Shown: positions 48,361 through 58,472, numbered from the stretch's first letter. The stretch: 64,000 nucleotides of DNA from Crocinitomicaceae bacterium (GCA_024643725.1 JAHEMJ010000013.1:1-64000), one strand, 5' to 3'. Notes: generated by a model from the letters alone, not told the origin. Program-made: numbers and translations.

Positions 48361-49305
48361 TTGATTAAAATGAGTATTATTTTACAAGACACAAAAGAGA
48401 TTCGTAAATTGATTCCACATGAACGTTCGAGCAAATTACATCGCATCAATGATTTCAAAGGTATTGCTTCTATTTTACTAGAATGGACCTGTATCCTCGC
48501 ATGTGCTTGGTTATGTCAAACCTATTTCTCTTGGTACTTTTATTTGTTTTCGGTGATCTTCATTGGTGCACGCTATTTAGCTTTGGGATTAATCATGCAT
48601 GAGGGCGTTCATCAACTCGTTTCGAAAAACAAATTTGTCAACGATTGGTTATCTGAAATCCTATGCGCTTGGCCTTTGATCATTTCCATGCGTTCTTATA
48701 GGGTGAAACATTTGGCGCATCATGCAAAACTAAATTCAGATGAAGATCCGGATTTCGTTGCGAAGTTTGATCCAAACTGGCGCTTCCCGATGAAGAAGAA
48801 GCAATTCTTTAAAGTGTTGGCGATTCAACTATCTGGAATCGGTGTATTTGAAACATTCAAAGTGATGTCAAGCGCTCAGATGAAAACAAAGAAGGACAAA
48901 GCTCCACGCTGGTATACGTTTTTACGGGTATCTTTTTACCTATCTGTGTTAGCTGGATTTATTCTCACTGGACACGGAATGACCTTGGTTCTTTATTGGT
49001 TGATTCCTTTCGTTACCTGGACCCAAATAGCCAATCGCTTGCGTCGCATTGCGGAACATTCAGGAATTCCAGATAAACCGGCTGACCTTCAGACCAGAAC
49101 GACAACTCACGGATTGCTCACACGTATTTTTCTTGCTCCGAAGTACATTTCCTATCACAATGAACACCACATATATCCAGGGATTCCATGTTACAATTTA
49201 CGTGCAACCCATCGGATGTTCAATCAACATGATGTCATCAAACAAAACTTGCACGTATCAAAGTCCTATTACGATGTGTACAAGGAATGTATTTCAGCCA
49301 AATAA
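48361..49305 (+). CDS. Membrane fatty acid desaturase
   Basis: His boxes HEGVH, HLAHH, NEHHIYPGIP. Confidence 0.85.
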   Translation: MIKMSIILQDTKEIRKLIPHERSSKLHRINDFKGIASILLEWTCILACAWLCQTYFSWYFYLFSVIFIGARYLALGLIMHEGVHQLVSKNKFVNDWLSEILCAWPLIISMRSYRVKHLAHHAKLNSDEDPDFVAKFDPNWRFPMKKKQFFKVLAIQLSGIGVFETFKVMSSAQMKTKKDKAPRWYTFLRVSFYLSVLAGFILTGHGMTLVLYWLIPFVTWTQIANRLRRIAEHSGIPDKPADLQTRTTTHGLLTRIFLAPKYISYHNEHHIYPGIPCYNLRATHRMFNQHDVIKQNLHVSKSYYDVYKECISAK

Positions 49306-49308
49306 ATC

Positions 49309-50241
49309 TTAGAATTTCTTTCCCGTTTTGGCGGAAGTTCGAAAGACATAATCTTCACCTTTCATGGACTTTGCCTGAACAAACCAATGGATGTAGCTCG
49401 GCTCTTTTGGTAAATTTATATCAATTTTTTGCAGGTAATACGCTGGAATTCCAGGGTACACATGGTGTAATTCATGGTGATTGAAATTGAAGAGAAAGAG
49501 TGCTTCAAACCAAGCATTGACATAAAAGCTACGTGTATACGTTACTTGATCTACATAAGGAACCGGTTTCACTTCTGCTCCGTTCGAAATGGGAATATCT
49601 ATGTGAGAATGTTGAGTCATGATGACCAATTCCTTCCATATCAAACTAAGAAGAAAAGCAGGAAGGACGAAGTGGATCAAGAATGCGTTAAAAAACAAAC
49701 CGAGTAGGAAATAAAACGCCACGTACGCAACCATATGCAAAATCGTCATCCGAAATTTCTGAGCGTTTAAATGACGCTTTATTTTCATTACATTCCAGTA
49801 ATTACTGACCATGTACGACAAAAAGAAAAGAGGGATAAATAAAAACCAAGACACATTGACCACCCATCGCATTATTGGAGAATCTTGTGGTTCTACCGTT
49901 TTCTCCGTGGTCGGATCTTTGTCTCGCCAGCCTGTCCACTTATGATGCAGGTTATGCATGTGCGTCCACGAATAGAATGGAATCACCGTTAACAATCCGA
50001 GAACATGTCCAAAAAACGTATTTAAAAACCGTGTTTTAAAAAAATTCAAATGTCCACACTCATGCAGTAAGATAAAGGTTTGCAAGAAAAAAAAGGATAA
50101 AAGCAATTGACCTGTCGAATAAAGAAACATGTTCGGTTGCAGGGACAAAAATACACCGAATACGCACAACGCTGTTGGGACAAGTAAACTTAAAAAAGCC
50201 TTGTCATCACGTGCCTTCCATTGACTGATATCCTTCGTCAT
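49309..50241 (-). CDS. Membrane fatty acid desaturase
   Basis: His boxes HECGH, HNLHH, HHELHHVYPGIP. Confidence 0.85.
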   Translation of the reverse strand: MTKDISQWKARDDKAFLSLLVPTALCVFGVFLSLQPNMFLYSTGQLLLSFFFLQTFILLHECGHLNFFKTRFLNTFFGHVLGLLTVIPFYSWTHMHNLHHKWTGWRDKDPTTEKTVEPQDSPIMRWVVNVSWFLFIPLFFLSYMVSNYWNVMKIKRHLNAQKFRMTILHMVAYVAFYFLLGLFFNAFLIHFVLPAFLLSLIWKELVIMTQHSHIDIPISNGAEVKPVPYVDQVTYTRSFYVNAWFEALFLFNFNHHELHHVYPGIPAYYLQKIDINLPKEPSYIHWFVQAKSMKGEDYVFRTSAKTGKKF

Positions 50242-50244
50242 TCC

Positions 50245-51213
50245 TTACTTTGCTTTTTCCAACACAATGGTTTGCATGGATAGATTTAATACTTTTTGAA
50301 AAATCAACACAGGTGTTAAGAGCAATTGTCCCAAGAAATAAGGGAATATGATCTTATTCAAATTTAATCCTTTGCCAATTAACTTGAAATAAGCACCCGC
50401 GAAAATATAGAAATACGGAGGAAAGGCACCCCATGCTCGGTATTTCACAACCTTGAAACCGTTCCGTTCCATCATTTCAACAAACTTCTTTTTATCAAAT
50501 AGGATGGTGTGTTGTGGCGCTTGGACACCTGGCCATTTTTTTCCAAATAAACGGTAGGTGAAACTATCCAATCTCGGTACTTCGATGATTAATTTACCAT
50601 CATCCTTCAGTACTTCTTTGGCTTTCTCCAAGGTTTTAATTGGATCGTAATCATGCTCTAGAAAATGCCACATCGTGATAAGGTCGTAGCGTTTACTTGA
50701 CATTTCTTGTTCGTAGAACAATCCTTCGTAAAATTCAATTTTATCAAATCCCGGATATTCGAGTCCTTCTTTGAAATCTACACCGCTGATCTTGCAGTTG
50801 TATTTCTTGTTCATGTGCAAAAGAAAAGTACCGACAGCGCATCCAACATCTAGAATTTCTGTTTCTGAATCAAAACGCACATGTTTGGAGACCAATTTAT
50901 CTTTTTCACGATCGTGTTTATTCATTGTCCACTCATACAGAGGTGTAAGTACTCCCCAATTTTTTTTCTTGCGATGAGCGATGTATTCTCCATCATAAAA
51001 TTCTTTGATTTGATCCACGGAAATCCTTGGATTTTGATACACCAATTGACATTGATTGCATTTCACATATTGAAACTCCCCATCTTTTCCCGTAAGGTCT
51101 TCTTGACCAATGAGAAATAGGGAATAATCATCCGAGCCACAAGAATAACAATTAACTTTTTCAAAGCGATAATGCGCAGGATTGTTTACTTTTTTTAGAA
51201 ATAGTTCGTTCAT
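50245..51213 (-). CDS. Class I SAM-dependent methyltransferase with N-terminal zinc-ribbon-like Cys pairs
   Basis: CYSCGSDD...CNQCQLVYQNPR; EILDVGCAVGTFL; MWHFLEHDYDP. Confidence 0.83.
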   Translation of the reverse strand: MNELFLKKVNNPAHYRFEKVNCYSCGSDDYSLFLIGQEDLTGKDGEFQYVKCNQCQLVYQNPRISVDQIKEFYDGEYIAHRKKKNWGVLTPLYEWTMNKHDREKDKLVSKHVRFDSETEILDVGCAVGTFLLHMNKKYNCKISGVDFKEGLEYPGFDKIEFYEGLFYEQEMSSKRYDLITMWHFLEHDYDPIKTLEKAKEVLKDDGKLIIEVPRLDSFTYRLFGKKWPGVQAPQHTILFDKKKFVEMMERNGFKVVKYRAWGAFPPYFYIFAGAYFKLIGKGLNLNKIIFPYFLGQLLLTPVLIFQKVLNLSMQTIVLEKAK

Positions 51214-51932
51214 TTGATTAGGGAATTAATGAATATACACAAAGGATAATAGGCGATGGGGAGGTAATGTAGGTACTTCCAACGAGGAAAGAACCAAACA
51301 AGTAGCATCGGAATCAATATGAAAACTGGAGCGAAGGGAAACGAAATGGAAAACAAAGTAAAGAATCCAGCCGTTGCCAAAGCGCCCAAAGCGACAAATC
51401 GTTTCAGGTCGCCGATCTTTTTGTCCTCCAGTAAATCATACGACAACAGGATGAAAAAGGAACTCAAACAAATAAAAATTAGCGCATTCGAGGCATACTG
51501 AAATACCAAACAATAGAGCAGGACTGGATATTTCAACAAGGGAATCAGCGAAAGAACGGAAAATTGTTTCTGAAAAAGGACATACAACAACAACGAAGCA
51601 AAAATGAATAAGGAAACAATCAGACCAATTTCTTTGGAATACATGAAAAGCAAGGATTGATAAGCCAAGCAACTAACTGCGGTAAAACGAAGAAAAGTTG
51701 GATAGTTTCCGGGGGATAAATAGCTACGATCTGGGTGATGGCTTCGATCGTAAGAAACGGAACAGGCATCGTCGAGTAAACGAAAGATAAAAAACGATAG
51801 CACTAAAAAGATTACCCGCGAAAGCTCATCCACTGCTTTCAATCCTGGAGAGTAAATCAACAAGGAAAACAATATGGCCAATCCCAAGAAAGACCAAGAC
51901 TTTAAACGTGTCTGTAAGTAATGTTTAATCAT
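51210..51932 (-). CDS. Polytopic membrane protein, possibly UbiA-like prenyltransferase
   Basis: FRLLDDACSVSYDRSHHPDRSYL Asp-rich loop in a multi-TM protein. Confidence 0.45.
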   Translation of the reverse strand: MIKHYLQTRLKSWSFLGLAILFSLLIYSPGLKAVDELSRVIFLVLSFFIFRLLDDACSVSYDRSHHPDRSYLSPGNYPTFLRFTAVSCLAYQSLLFMYSKEIGLIVSLFIFASLLLYVLFQKQFSVLSLIPLLKYPVLLYCLVFQYASNALIFICLSSFFILLSYDLLEDKKIGDLKRFVALGALATAGFFTLFSISFPFAPVFILIPMLLVWFFPRWKYLHYLPIAYYPLCIFINSLIK

Positions 51933-54363
51933 GTTGAATCAATTGAATTCTACCTAGATTGCCGTCCAAAATGACTTCATCATTGTCTTTTAACGATCGT
52001 GTGATGTGGTCGATACCAATCACTGCTGGAATCCCGAATTCACGTGCAACGATAGCTCCGTGGGACAAGGCTCCTCCGCGTTCGACAATCAGTCCACCGA
52101 TTAATGGAAAAACCATCGCCCAACCCGGATCCGTTTGCTTGGTGACCAAAATATCACCTTGTTCAATTTTATTTCCTTCCAAAACCGATTCCAACACTTT
52201 CACTCGTCCACGAATACGTCCACCACTCGCTGCAAGTCCACGAAATTCTGTCGCGCCTTCTACAAATGAAACCTCACCTGCGATGGATTCAGGTCGTTCG
52301 CCAAAATTAGTGGAGAAATTACTCGGAAATTCCTTCTTTGATTCCTCCTGAAAATGCTGTATTCGTGTCGATATTTTTTCTTTCAAGAGCCCGCTATCCA
52401 TGGCCGAAGAACCAATAAGTTCTCCAATTTCCTTGTAACTTAAATACAAGATATCTTCTGAATCACTAACATTTCCTTTATTGACCTCCTTTGCGCCAAT
52501 TCGCTTAACGACCACTTTGAATTTGTAATACATCTCTGCTTGCTTATATCTCACTCGCTCTCGACTAGAAATTGCATTTTTACAAAGGGTTGCAACTAGG
52601 TAAAGTTTAATAACCTCAAATAAAGTCACAGGCAACAAAACATGCCATTTCTTAACGATTTTCCAGACAAAAGTGCGCATCGCTTTTTTTCGTTCTTGGT
52701 CCTTTTTTTCAATGACCGCACGTGGATTAACTGCATCGTTTCTCATATAACTTTGCACTAATTCCACGAATTTAAGAGGTTCCTCGATGTAATTGCGCTT
52801 AAAGAACATCAATTCGCCTGAACAGCGAAAACCCCATGTTTTCAAGTAGTGCTGAAATCCATTAAAAACCGTTTTCCACTCAGGTGCATATTGAACTTTT
52901 TCCCAAACGACATCGGTTGGATTTTCAAGGAAAAAGGACTTTCCTCCTTCGACTTGATCGATTTGAACGACTAAGTCCCAAATGTCATTTAAAGGCTCAC
53001 TACTGATGAGACCAGGAATGGCTTGTATCAAGGTATTGTGGACACCCACGCTTTCTTCACCAAAGTACGAATGTGCCATTTTTCCCAAAAGCTTGTAATG
53101 AATCATCGAAAAGAAGTCCGCAAGACTTGCGTGATACCATTGATTGAAACGCAAATCCAGGAATTCGTAGAACAATTTGGCATCCATTTGATCCCCTTGT
53201 TCTTCGTCTACTTTTTGTGAAAAACGACTGACTTTCCCTTCAATATTTTGCACATGGCTTTCCAAGCGAATGTTCAAGTAAATCAAACGCCACACCAATT
53301 TCATTAAGGAGGTTCGATTCACACTTGAATGTGTTGCCACATCTTGATCAGAATATCCAACGAATTGATTAAATGCCTCTTTAAAATAAGCCCTCAAAGG
53401 AGAACTAGACATGACGTTGTGAATGTTTGTCATGTTGTAGTAAATGCGGTTTCCCCAAATACCTACCGTATTGCTAAAATCATATTCCAAAGAACGCAAG
53501 GTTTCTCCGTCAATTTGTAGAAGCTTCGAAATGTTTTTGAAATAATGGTAATAGGAATCCCGTGCAATCGAATACAGTAGGGGAGAGATTGGATCTGGAT
53601 AATTTTCGTTTAGGTTGGTATTCGACCAATAGACTTTTTTCGTCACTTGAACCGTAATCGGACGTGCTTGTACAAAATAAATCTGATCTCCTTTCGAAAC
53701 CCATTCAATATCCAAATGACAACCATATTGATCTTTGAGTTGGAAACTTTTCGAAATCAATACTTTGGCATTGAAAGGCAAGTCTAGCTGATCGATATTT
53801 GCTCTTTTAACTGAAAAGTTTTTCGGAGTAATTTTTCCTGCAACGAGTTGTTCCCCGGCCCCTTGGACATATTCCGTATAAGAAGAAAACTCATCGGTTG
53901 GTGATTGCGTGAAGGTTACTCCGGCGTAATCCGCTTCCAAAAAGACTTGAATCACGAGTGCCATTTCGGTCAGTCGCTTTCCTGAAATCTGTTCATAAGC
54001 TTTTACGCGCTCGTTTTCGAGTCCTTTCCAACATTGCAGAATGGTCGCTTCCACGGCGGATAGTTCATTTTCAACTACAATGGAATCCAATTGTCCGGCA
54101 AAAGAATGATGCGCAGAATCCTCGCCAATTGCCGAACTTCTCACGATAAGCTTTGCACTATTCAATTCAGCAATGGCATGTTTCAACTCCTGTTGAAATC
54201 CAGCGGGCCAATGTTTAGCAGCTTGATAGTCCGTTAATAGAGCCTTAGTTATGGCAAAACCTTCCGGCACATCAACACCATATTCCAATAATTTGGATAA
54301 ACTAGCGGCTTTACCTCCAACTAAAATTTCGTCCAATGAATGAGTTAACTTACGAATGTACAT
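51925..54363 (-). CDS. PEP-synthase/PPDK-like (dikinase-type) phosphotransferase
   Basis: LVGGKAASLSKLLEYGVDVPEGFAIT, LIVRSSAIGEDSAHHSFAGQ, swivelling His domain GGALSHGAIVAREFGIPAVIG. Confidence 0.85.
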   Translation of the reverse strand: MYIRKLTHSLDEILVGGKAASLSKLLEYGVDVPEGFAITKALLTDYQAAKHWPAGFQQELKHAIAELNSAKLIVRSSAIGEDSAHHSFAGQLDSIVVENELSAVEATILQCWKGLENERVKAYEQISGKRLTEMALVIQVFLEADYAGVTFTQSPTDEFSSYTEYVQGAGEQLVAGKITPKNFSVKRANIDQLDLPFNAKVLISKSFQLKDQYGCHLDIEWVSKGDQIYFVQARPITVQVTKKVYWSNTNLNENYPDPISPLLYSIARDSYYHYFKNISKLLQIDGETLRSLEYDFSNTVGIWGNRIYYNMTNIHNVMSSSPLRAYFKEAFNQFVGYSDQDVATHSSVNRTSLMKLVWRLIYLNIRLESHVQNIEGKVSRFSQKVDEEQGDQMDAKLFYEFLDLRFNQWYHASLADFFSMIHYKLLGKMAHSYFGEESVGVHNTLIQAIPGLISSEPLNDIWDLVVQIDQVEGGKSFFLENPTDVVWEKVQYAPEWKTVFNGFQHYLKTWGFRCSGELMFFKRNYIEEPLKFVELVQSYMRNDAVNPRAVIEKKDQERKKAMRTFVWKIVKKWHVLLPVTLFEVIKLYLVATLCKNAISSRERVRYKQAEMYYKFKVVVKRIGAKEVNKGNVSDSEDILYLSYKEIGELIGSSAMDSGLLKEKISTRIQHFQEESKKEFPSNFSTNFGERPESIAGEVSFVEGATEFRGLAASGGRIRGRVKVLESVLEGNKIEQGDILVTKQTDPGWAMVFPLIGGLIVERGGALSHGAIVAREFGIPAVIGIDHITRSLKDNDEVILDGNLGRIQLIQHD

Positions 54364-54887
54364 CAGATGGAACGTTTAATTTTTAACGAATACAGGATCA
54401 CTGAAGTGACAAATGAAATGACCATAGCACTGATAAACAGGATGAAACAATCCAATAAAGGACAATTAGTTACTACGTAATAATACAAAAAAATGGCTAG
54501 AAGTGAATCCGCTCGATCGATGATAATTTGCAACACTTTGTATTTCTCCGAATGTCCACCATTTGGAATGTGTAACTTCCGTTTTACATACGAATTTGGT
54601 AATTCTGCTAATAAATATACGATGCCCATACCTAATCCAAAAAGAATCACATTCAAATGATTACCGAGAAATGGTCCAGACAAAACGCTTCCCATCCAAG
54701 CGAAAAATGCACTTAAAATGGGTAGTATGATAAATCCACGCCATGTTTTATTCTGTCCAAACAATCGCACTGAAATGGGGATTTTGAAAGAACGAAGCAG
54801 ATCCCATTTCACGAAGACCATGTGAATGGAGTTTGCTAGAATCATGGGAATGAAAATCAATAGGATATGTTGGGGTAGGTTTGCCAC
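54363..54887 (-). CDS. CDP-archaeol synthase (CarS/CdsA)-like membrane protein
   Basis: FGQNKTWRGF...LLAELPNSYVKRKLHIPNGG...IDRADSLLA. Confidence 0.65.
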   Translation of the reverse strand: MANLPQHILLIFIPMILANSIHMVFVKWDLLRSFKIPISVRLFGQNKTWRGFIILPILSAFFAWMGSVLSGPFLGNHLNVILFGLGMGIVYLLAELPNSYVKRKLHIPNGGHSEKYKVLQIIIDRADSLLAIFLYYYVVTNCPLLDCFILFISAMVISFVTSVILYSLKIKRSI

Positions 54888-54897
54888 GTTAAGTGTT

Positions 54898-57216
54898 TTA
54901 GATGGATTGAATCATTTTAAGAGCGACCGCAAACACACGGTTAATGAATGGATAGTGAACCAAGGTACTTCCAGCTAAATAAAAGCTCACACGTGTCAAT
55001 AAAAACTCATCTCCAGCGATTTTAAAATCGTCCAAATAATCTTGGTAGGAGTAAGTCGTATCGTTCCATTCTTTCATCAAGTGAAAATGTTGTTTGAGAA
55101 CACTTTCCAATTCAGTGGTTGTAAAATCTTCCAGCAATGTAAAGGCTAAAAATTCAAATACATCTCGTTGTGGAACGTTAAAGGAGGCTAGTTCCCAATC
55201 ATACATGCAAAGTCTTCCATCCATTCGAACGCCGACATTCCTTGGATTAAAATCATTGTGGACGAGCGTCAACTTGCTTTTTTTCATTGGCATTTCTTTC
55301 ATCCATTGATCGAGAACTGAATCCAAATACTGAAAGGCTTCTTCCATATTTAAAAATTCATAATCCTTGGAATTCAAACGATTGAATTGCCTGTATAATT
55401 CCAACGCTTTCGAAGGATCAAAAACAACCACCGCCGGAACTTGTCCTTTGGTTTCCTCATTAACGAATTCGGAATGTATCGCATGAATGGCTTGAATGGC
55501 ATTCATTTTCAGTTGTTCCGTCCACTTTTCAGGATGGTTCTCAGAATTAAAGAGTTGCATAGTTGTCGCTTCCAATCGTTCCATGAACAACAAATAAATC
55601 TCGGCTTGTTCATCGATTTTTGAACCGTAAAAGGCAGGAATTGATCGATTACCCAAATTCGTGAGTGCTTGATATACTTGAATTTCCTTTTGTTCACAAT
55701 TGGCGTATTCCAAATATTGGCGATGTTCAAATAAGGTGTCTGAAAGTTGAACATTTAAGTTACTGGCCATAAACCGCAATCCATCAATGACTTCCGTTCC
55801 CAATGCTTTGCTTTTCATCAACACGGGAATAAGCGATTCATCCGCCAAAGTCAGATCTACTTCAATGAATCCAATGATTTTCTTGGAAACCCGACTGGTA
55901 AGATCCATCAGGATGCCATTCTCCAAATTGGAGTCGTTCCGAAACTTGAACGAAGTAATTTGAGGGTGAAATAAGTTCATTCCCTTTGAGATAAACGCCA
56001 AATCAATGTCCGATTTCAACAACCAACTAACGGGCTTATTACGTCCTAACTTCTGATGCGCTCGTACAAATTGTCCACTAACAATTGCTGCCAGCGTAGA
56101 AACCTCTAAGGATAATGCAAATCCAGCAATCAATTTTGAAAAGCGTTCAACCTTACCAATTCCTTTGCAACCCATTAATTCGAGCATCTTCGAAAAAGCC
56201 GGTAAATGTGTTCCGCCCCCAACAGTTCCCACGACTAAATTTGGCAAACTCAAAGAAATGTACAATCCTTCGGATGTCTGTTCCATTTGCAAAATACCAG
56301 TAGAGGATTCATGAATGCATGCTAAATCTTGTCCGGTAGCAGCAAAAATTCCTGCAATGGTATTCGCCACATTAATGTTGTATCCAATCATCCCATCCAT
56401 GCGACTGATAGCCATGGAGTGATTGTAGGAACGAAACATATCGTCCGCGGTTGTTCGCAACGTTTTTTCAACGATTTCATTCGATAAGAAACATTCACTG
56501 ATAACGTGTGTTCCTCGTCCATTTTGCATGGAATAAAACGATACTTTTTTATCCGAAGCACCGTTTCCATCAATGACAAAATGCAGGATTTCGATTTCCG
56601 TTTCCTGCTGAAAATGTTCATCAATCCACAGGCAAGCATGCCAAGTACAACTTGTTGTCATATTTTGTCCAGATGCATCGCTGGTGGAATAAATAAACTT
56701 CAGGTGGGCAATTTTCCCAATGATCACCGAAGAAATCTCCATCAAATCTGCGTAATTGGAATATTTTTGAGTGACCTTTTTAATTTCTGTGAAGTTCTTT
56801 TTGATCCATTGATCAAAAGCAATAGCTTCGGACATTTGTCCAAATGTGAACATTGGTGTTCGAAGCATTTTTTGATGAACAACATGCGCTTTAAATCCAC
56901 CACATTCACTTATCGCTTTTGCACCTCGATTCATGCTAGCGGCCAAAGCTCCTTCCGTGGTTGCCACTGCTGCATGCACCATTTCCGATTGATCTCCATC
57001 CACAAAACGCAGTGGACCAATAAGTCCAAGAGGGATTTCAACCGTTCCAATGAAACTTTCAATGTTATTTTGAATATTTTCGAGGCGAATGTTCACAGAG
57101 TCCAACTCTCCATCTAACTCAACCATAGACTTCAAGTAAGCCATTCTAAGTTCATATGCCGTTTGATTCATTAATCCACGTCCTGGCGCCAACTGATAAT
57201 CATTCTTCATCTTCAT
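54898..57216 (-). CDS. HMG-CoA reductase fused to APH-family kinase-like domain
   Basis: HMGR: IPLGLIGPLRF, ATTEGALAASMNRGAKAI, DASGQNMTT, GASDKK, ATGQDLACIHESS, GTVGGGTHLP, VRAHQKLGRN. APH: LTLVHNDFNPRNVGV, MYDWELA. Confidence 0.88.
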   Translation of the reverse strand: MKMKNDYQLAPGRGLMNQTAYELRMAYLKSMVELDGELDSVNIRLENIQNNIESFIGTVEIPLGLIGPLRFVDGDQSEMVHAAVATTEGALAASMNRGAKAISECGGFKAHVVHQKMLRTPMFTFGQMSEAIAFDQWIKKNFTEIKKVTQKYSNYADLMEISSVIIGKIAHLKFIYSTSDASGQNMTTSCTWHACLWIDEHFQQETEIEILHFVIDGNGASDKKVSFYSMQNGRGTHVISECFLSNEIVEKTLRTTADDMFRSYNHSMAISRMDGMIGYNINVANTIAGIFAATGQDLACIHESSTGILQMEQTSEGLYISLSLPNLVVGTVGGGTHLPAFSKMLELMGCKGIGKVERFSKLIAGFALSLEVSTLAAIVSGQFVRAHQKLGRNKPVSWLLKSDIDLAFISKGMNLFHPQITSFKFRNDSNLENGILMDLTSRVSKKIIGFIEVDLTLADESLIPVLMKSKALGTEVIDGLRFMASNLNVQLSDTLFEHRQYLEYANCEQKEIQVYQALTNLGNRSIPAFYGSKIDEQAEIYLLFMERLEATTMQLFNSENHPEKWTEQLKMNAIQAIHAIHSEFVNEETKGQVPAVVVFDPSKALELYRQFNRLNSKDYEFLNMEEAFQYLDSVLDQWMKEMPMKKSKLTLVHNDFNPRNVGVRMDGRLCMYDWELASFNVPQRDVFEFLAFTLLEDFTTTELESVLKQHFHLMKEWNDTTYSYQDYLDDFKIAGDEFLLTRVSFYLAGSTLVHYPFINRVFAVALKMIQSI

Positions 57217-57416
57217 CCACTTTATGTCAACAAGAAAGGGAAACTTCCTTTCCGTTTTTAGTCATTTCATACAAACATAAGTGAATTTCGCTAATTTCAT
57301 TCCGCTAATTCCGCAATCTACCCGTGGTAATTTGCGCAAATCGCAAATTTTAAAAAATTAGGCTAAAGTTTAAAGGAGCAGGTATGAACGATTAATTTTA
57401 ATTTCAGATTTTGAAA

Positions 57417-58325
57417 CTACTTCAACACCTGAATTCTCTGCAAGTTCATGACCCCATTGAATTGAGTGAACAATAGATAGCTGCCTGATTTTAGCGAACT
57501 GATGTTCATTTCAGATTTCGTACTTCCAGTTAAAACGGAATTCCCAAGTAGATCAATTATATTAAACAAGATTTCCGCATCGTTCTCCGCAGCCAAATAA
57601 ATCAAGCCCGAAGCTGGATTTGGATAAACGAATTGTTGATTTAGTTCTTTCTCTTCGATTCCAATGGTAGCTTGAAAATCACATGCGCTTGTCAAACCGG
57701 TAGAGTACAACGGCATATTTGGATCTTCATAACAACGAAGTCCAGAAATATAGGACTCATCGCAAGTATAACTCCATTCTGGAAACAGGTTAAACATATA
57801 ACGTGTATCTCCAATTCTTTCGATGATCTCGGAGTCGTAAGAAAAGTTGGACATGTTGTCAAATTGCGTGACATAGGATACGTGAAGACGTTTTAATGGC
57901 TCACCATTTATGCTAACAATGTCCGTTGAATTGACATGAACAGAAATGGTATCTTCGTCGTTCATATCAGGTACACGAATAGACCATGAATCACCTATGG
58001 AAACATTCATGCAATATAAAAGCTGAAAGGAATCGTAAGCTGGTTCGTAGAAATAAACCGAATCGTTCGAATAATAAGTAAATTTCGTTCCTTGTCCGTC
58101 ACCACATAGAATGGGCATGTTGACGTGAAGACGGTTACATAATTTACCATGAATGATACTATCACCATCTGAAACAATCTGGACATAACCTTCCGTTATT
58201 GGACCTGGAACAACGTACACCCTTGAATAATACCAGGTAGCACCTTGATTACCAAAGTATTGCGCTTGTGATTTCGTGAAAATAAAGAGGAAAGCGACGA
58301 CGATAAATTTGAGAAGATTTTTCAT
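57417..58325 (-). CDS. Secreted protein with T9SS C-terminal sorting domain
   Basis: YPNPASGLIYL...LKSGSYLLFTQFNGVMNLQRIQVLK. Confidence 0.82.
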   Translation of the reverse strand: MKNLLKFIVVAFLFIFTKSQAQYFGNQGATWYYSRVYVVPGPITEGYVQIVSDGDSIIHGKLCNRLHVNMPILCGDGQGTKFTYYSNDSVYFYEPAYDSFQLLYCMNVSIGDSWSIRVPDMNDEDTISVHVNSTDIVSINGEPLKRLHVSYVTQFDNMSNFSYDSEIIERIGDTRYMFNLFPEWSYTCDESYISGLRCYEDPNMPLYSTGLTSACDFQATIGIEEKELNQQFVYPNPASGLIYLAAENDAEILFNIIDLLGNSVLTGSTKSEMNISSLKSGSYLLFTQFNGVMNLQRIQVLK

Positions 58326-58472
58326 ATCTTAAAATTGTTTGAATAAAACGCTAACGTTAAAATTAATGAAAAGGAAATTAGAACTTATTCTATTAATAAA
58401 ATTCTGTTTTATCCTAAGCTGAGTGATGATGAATATCCGACATCCCCATCATTCTATTTTAATATGCTGGGA

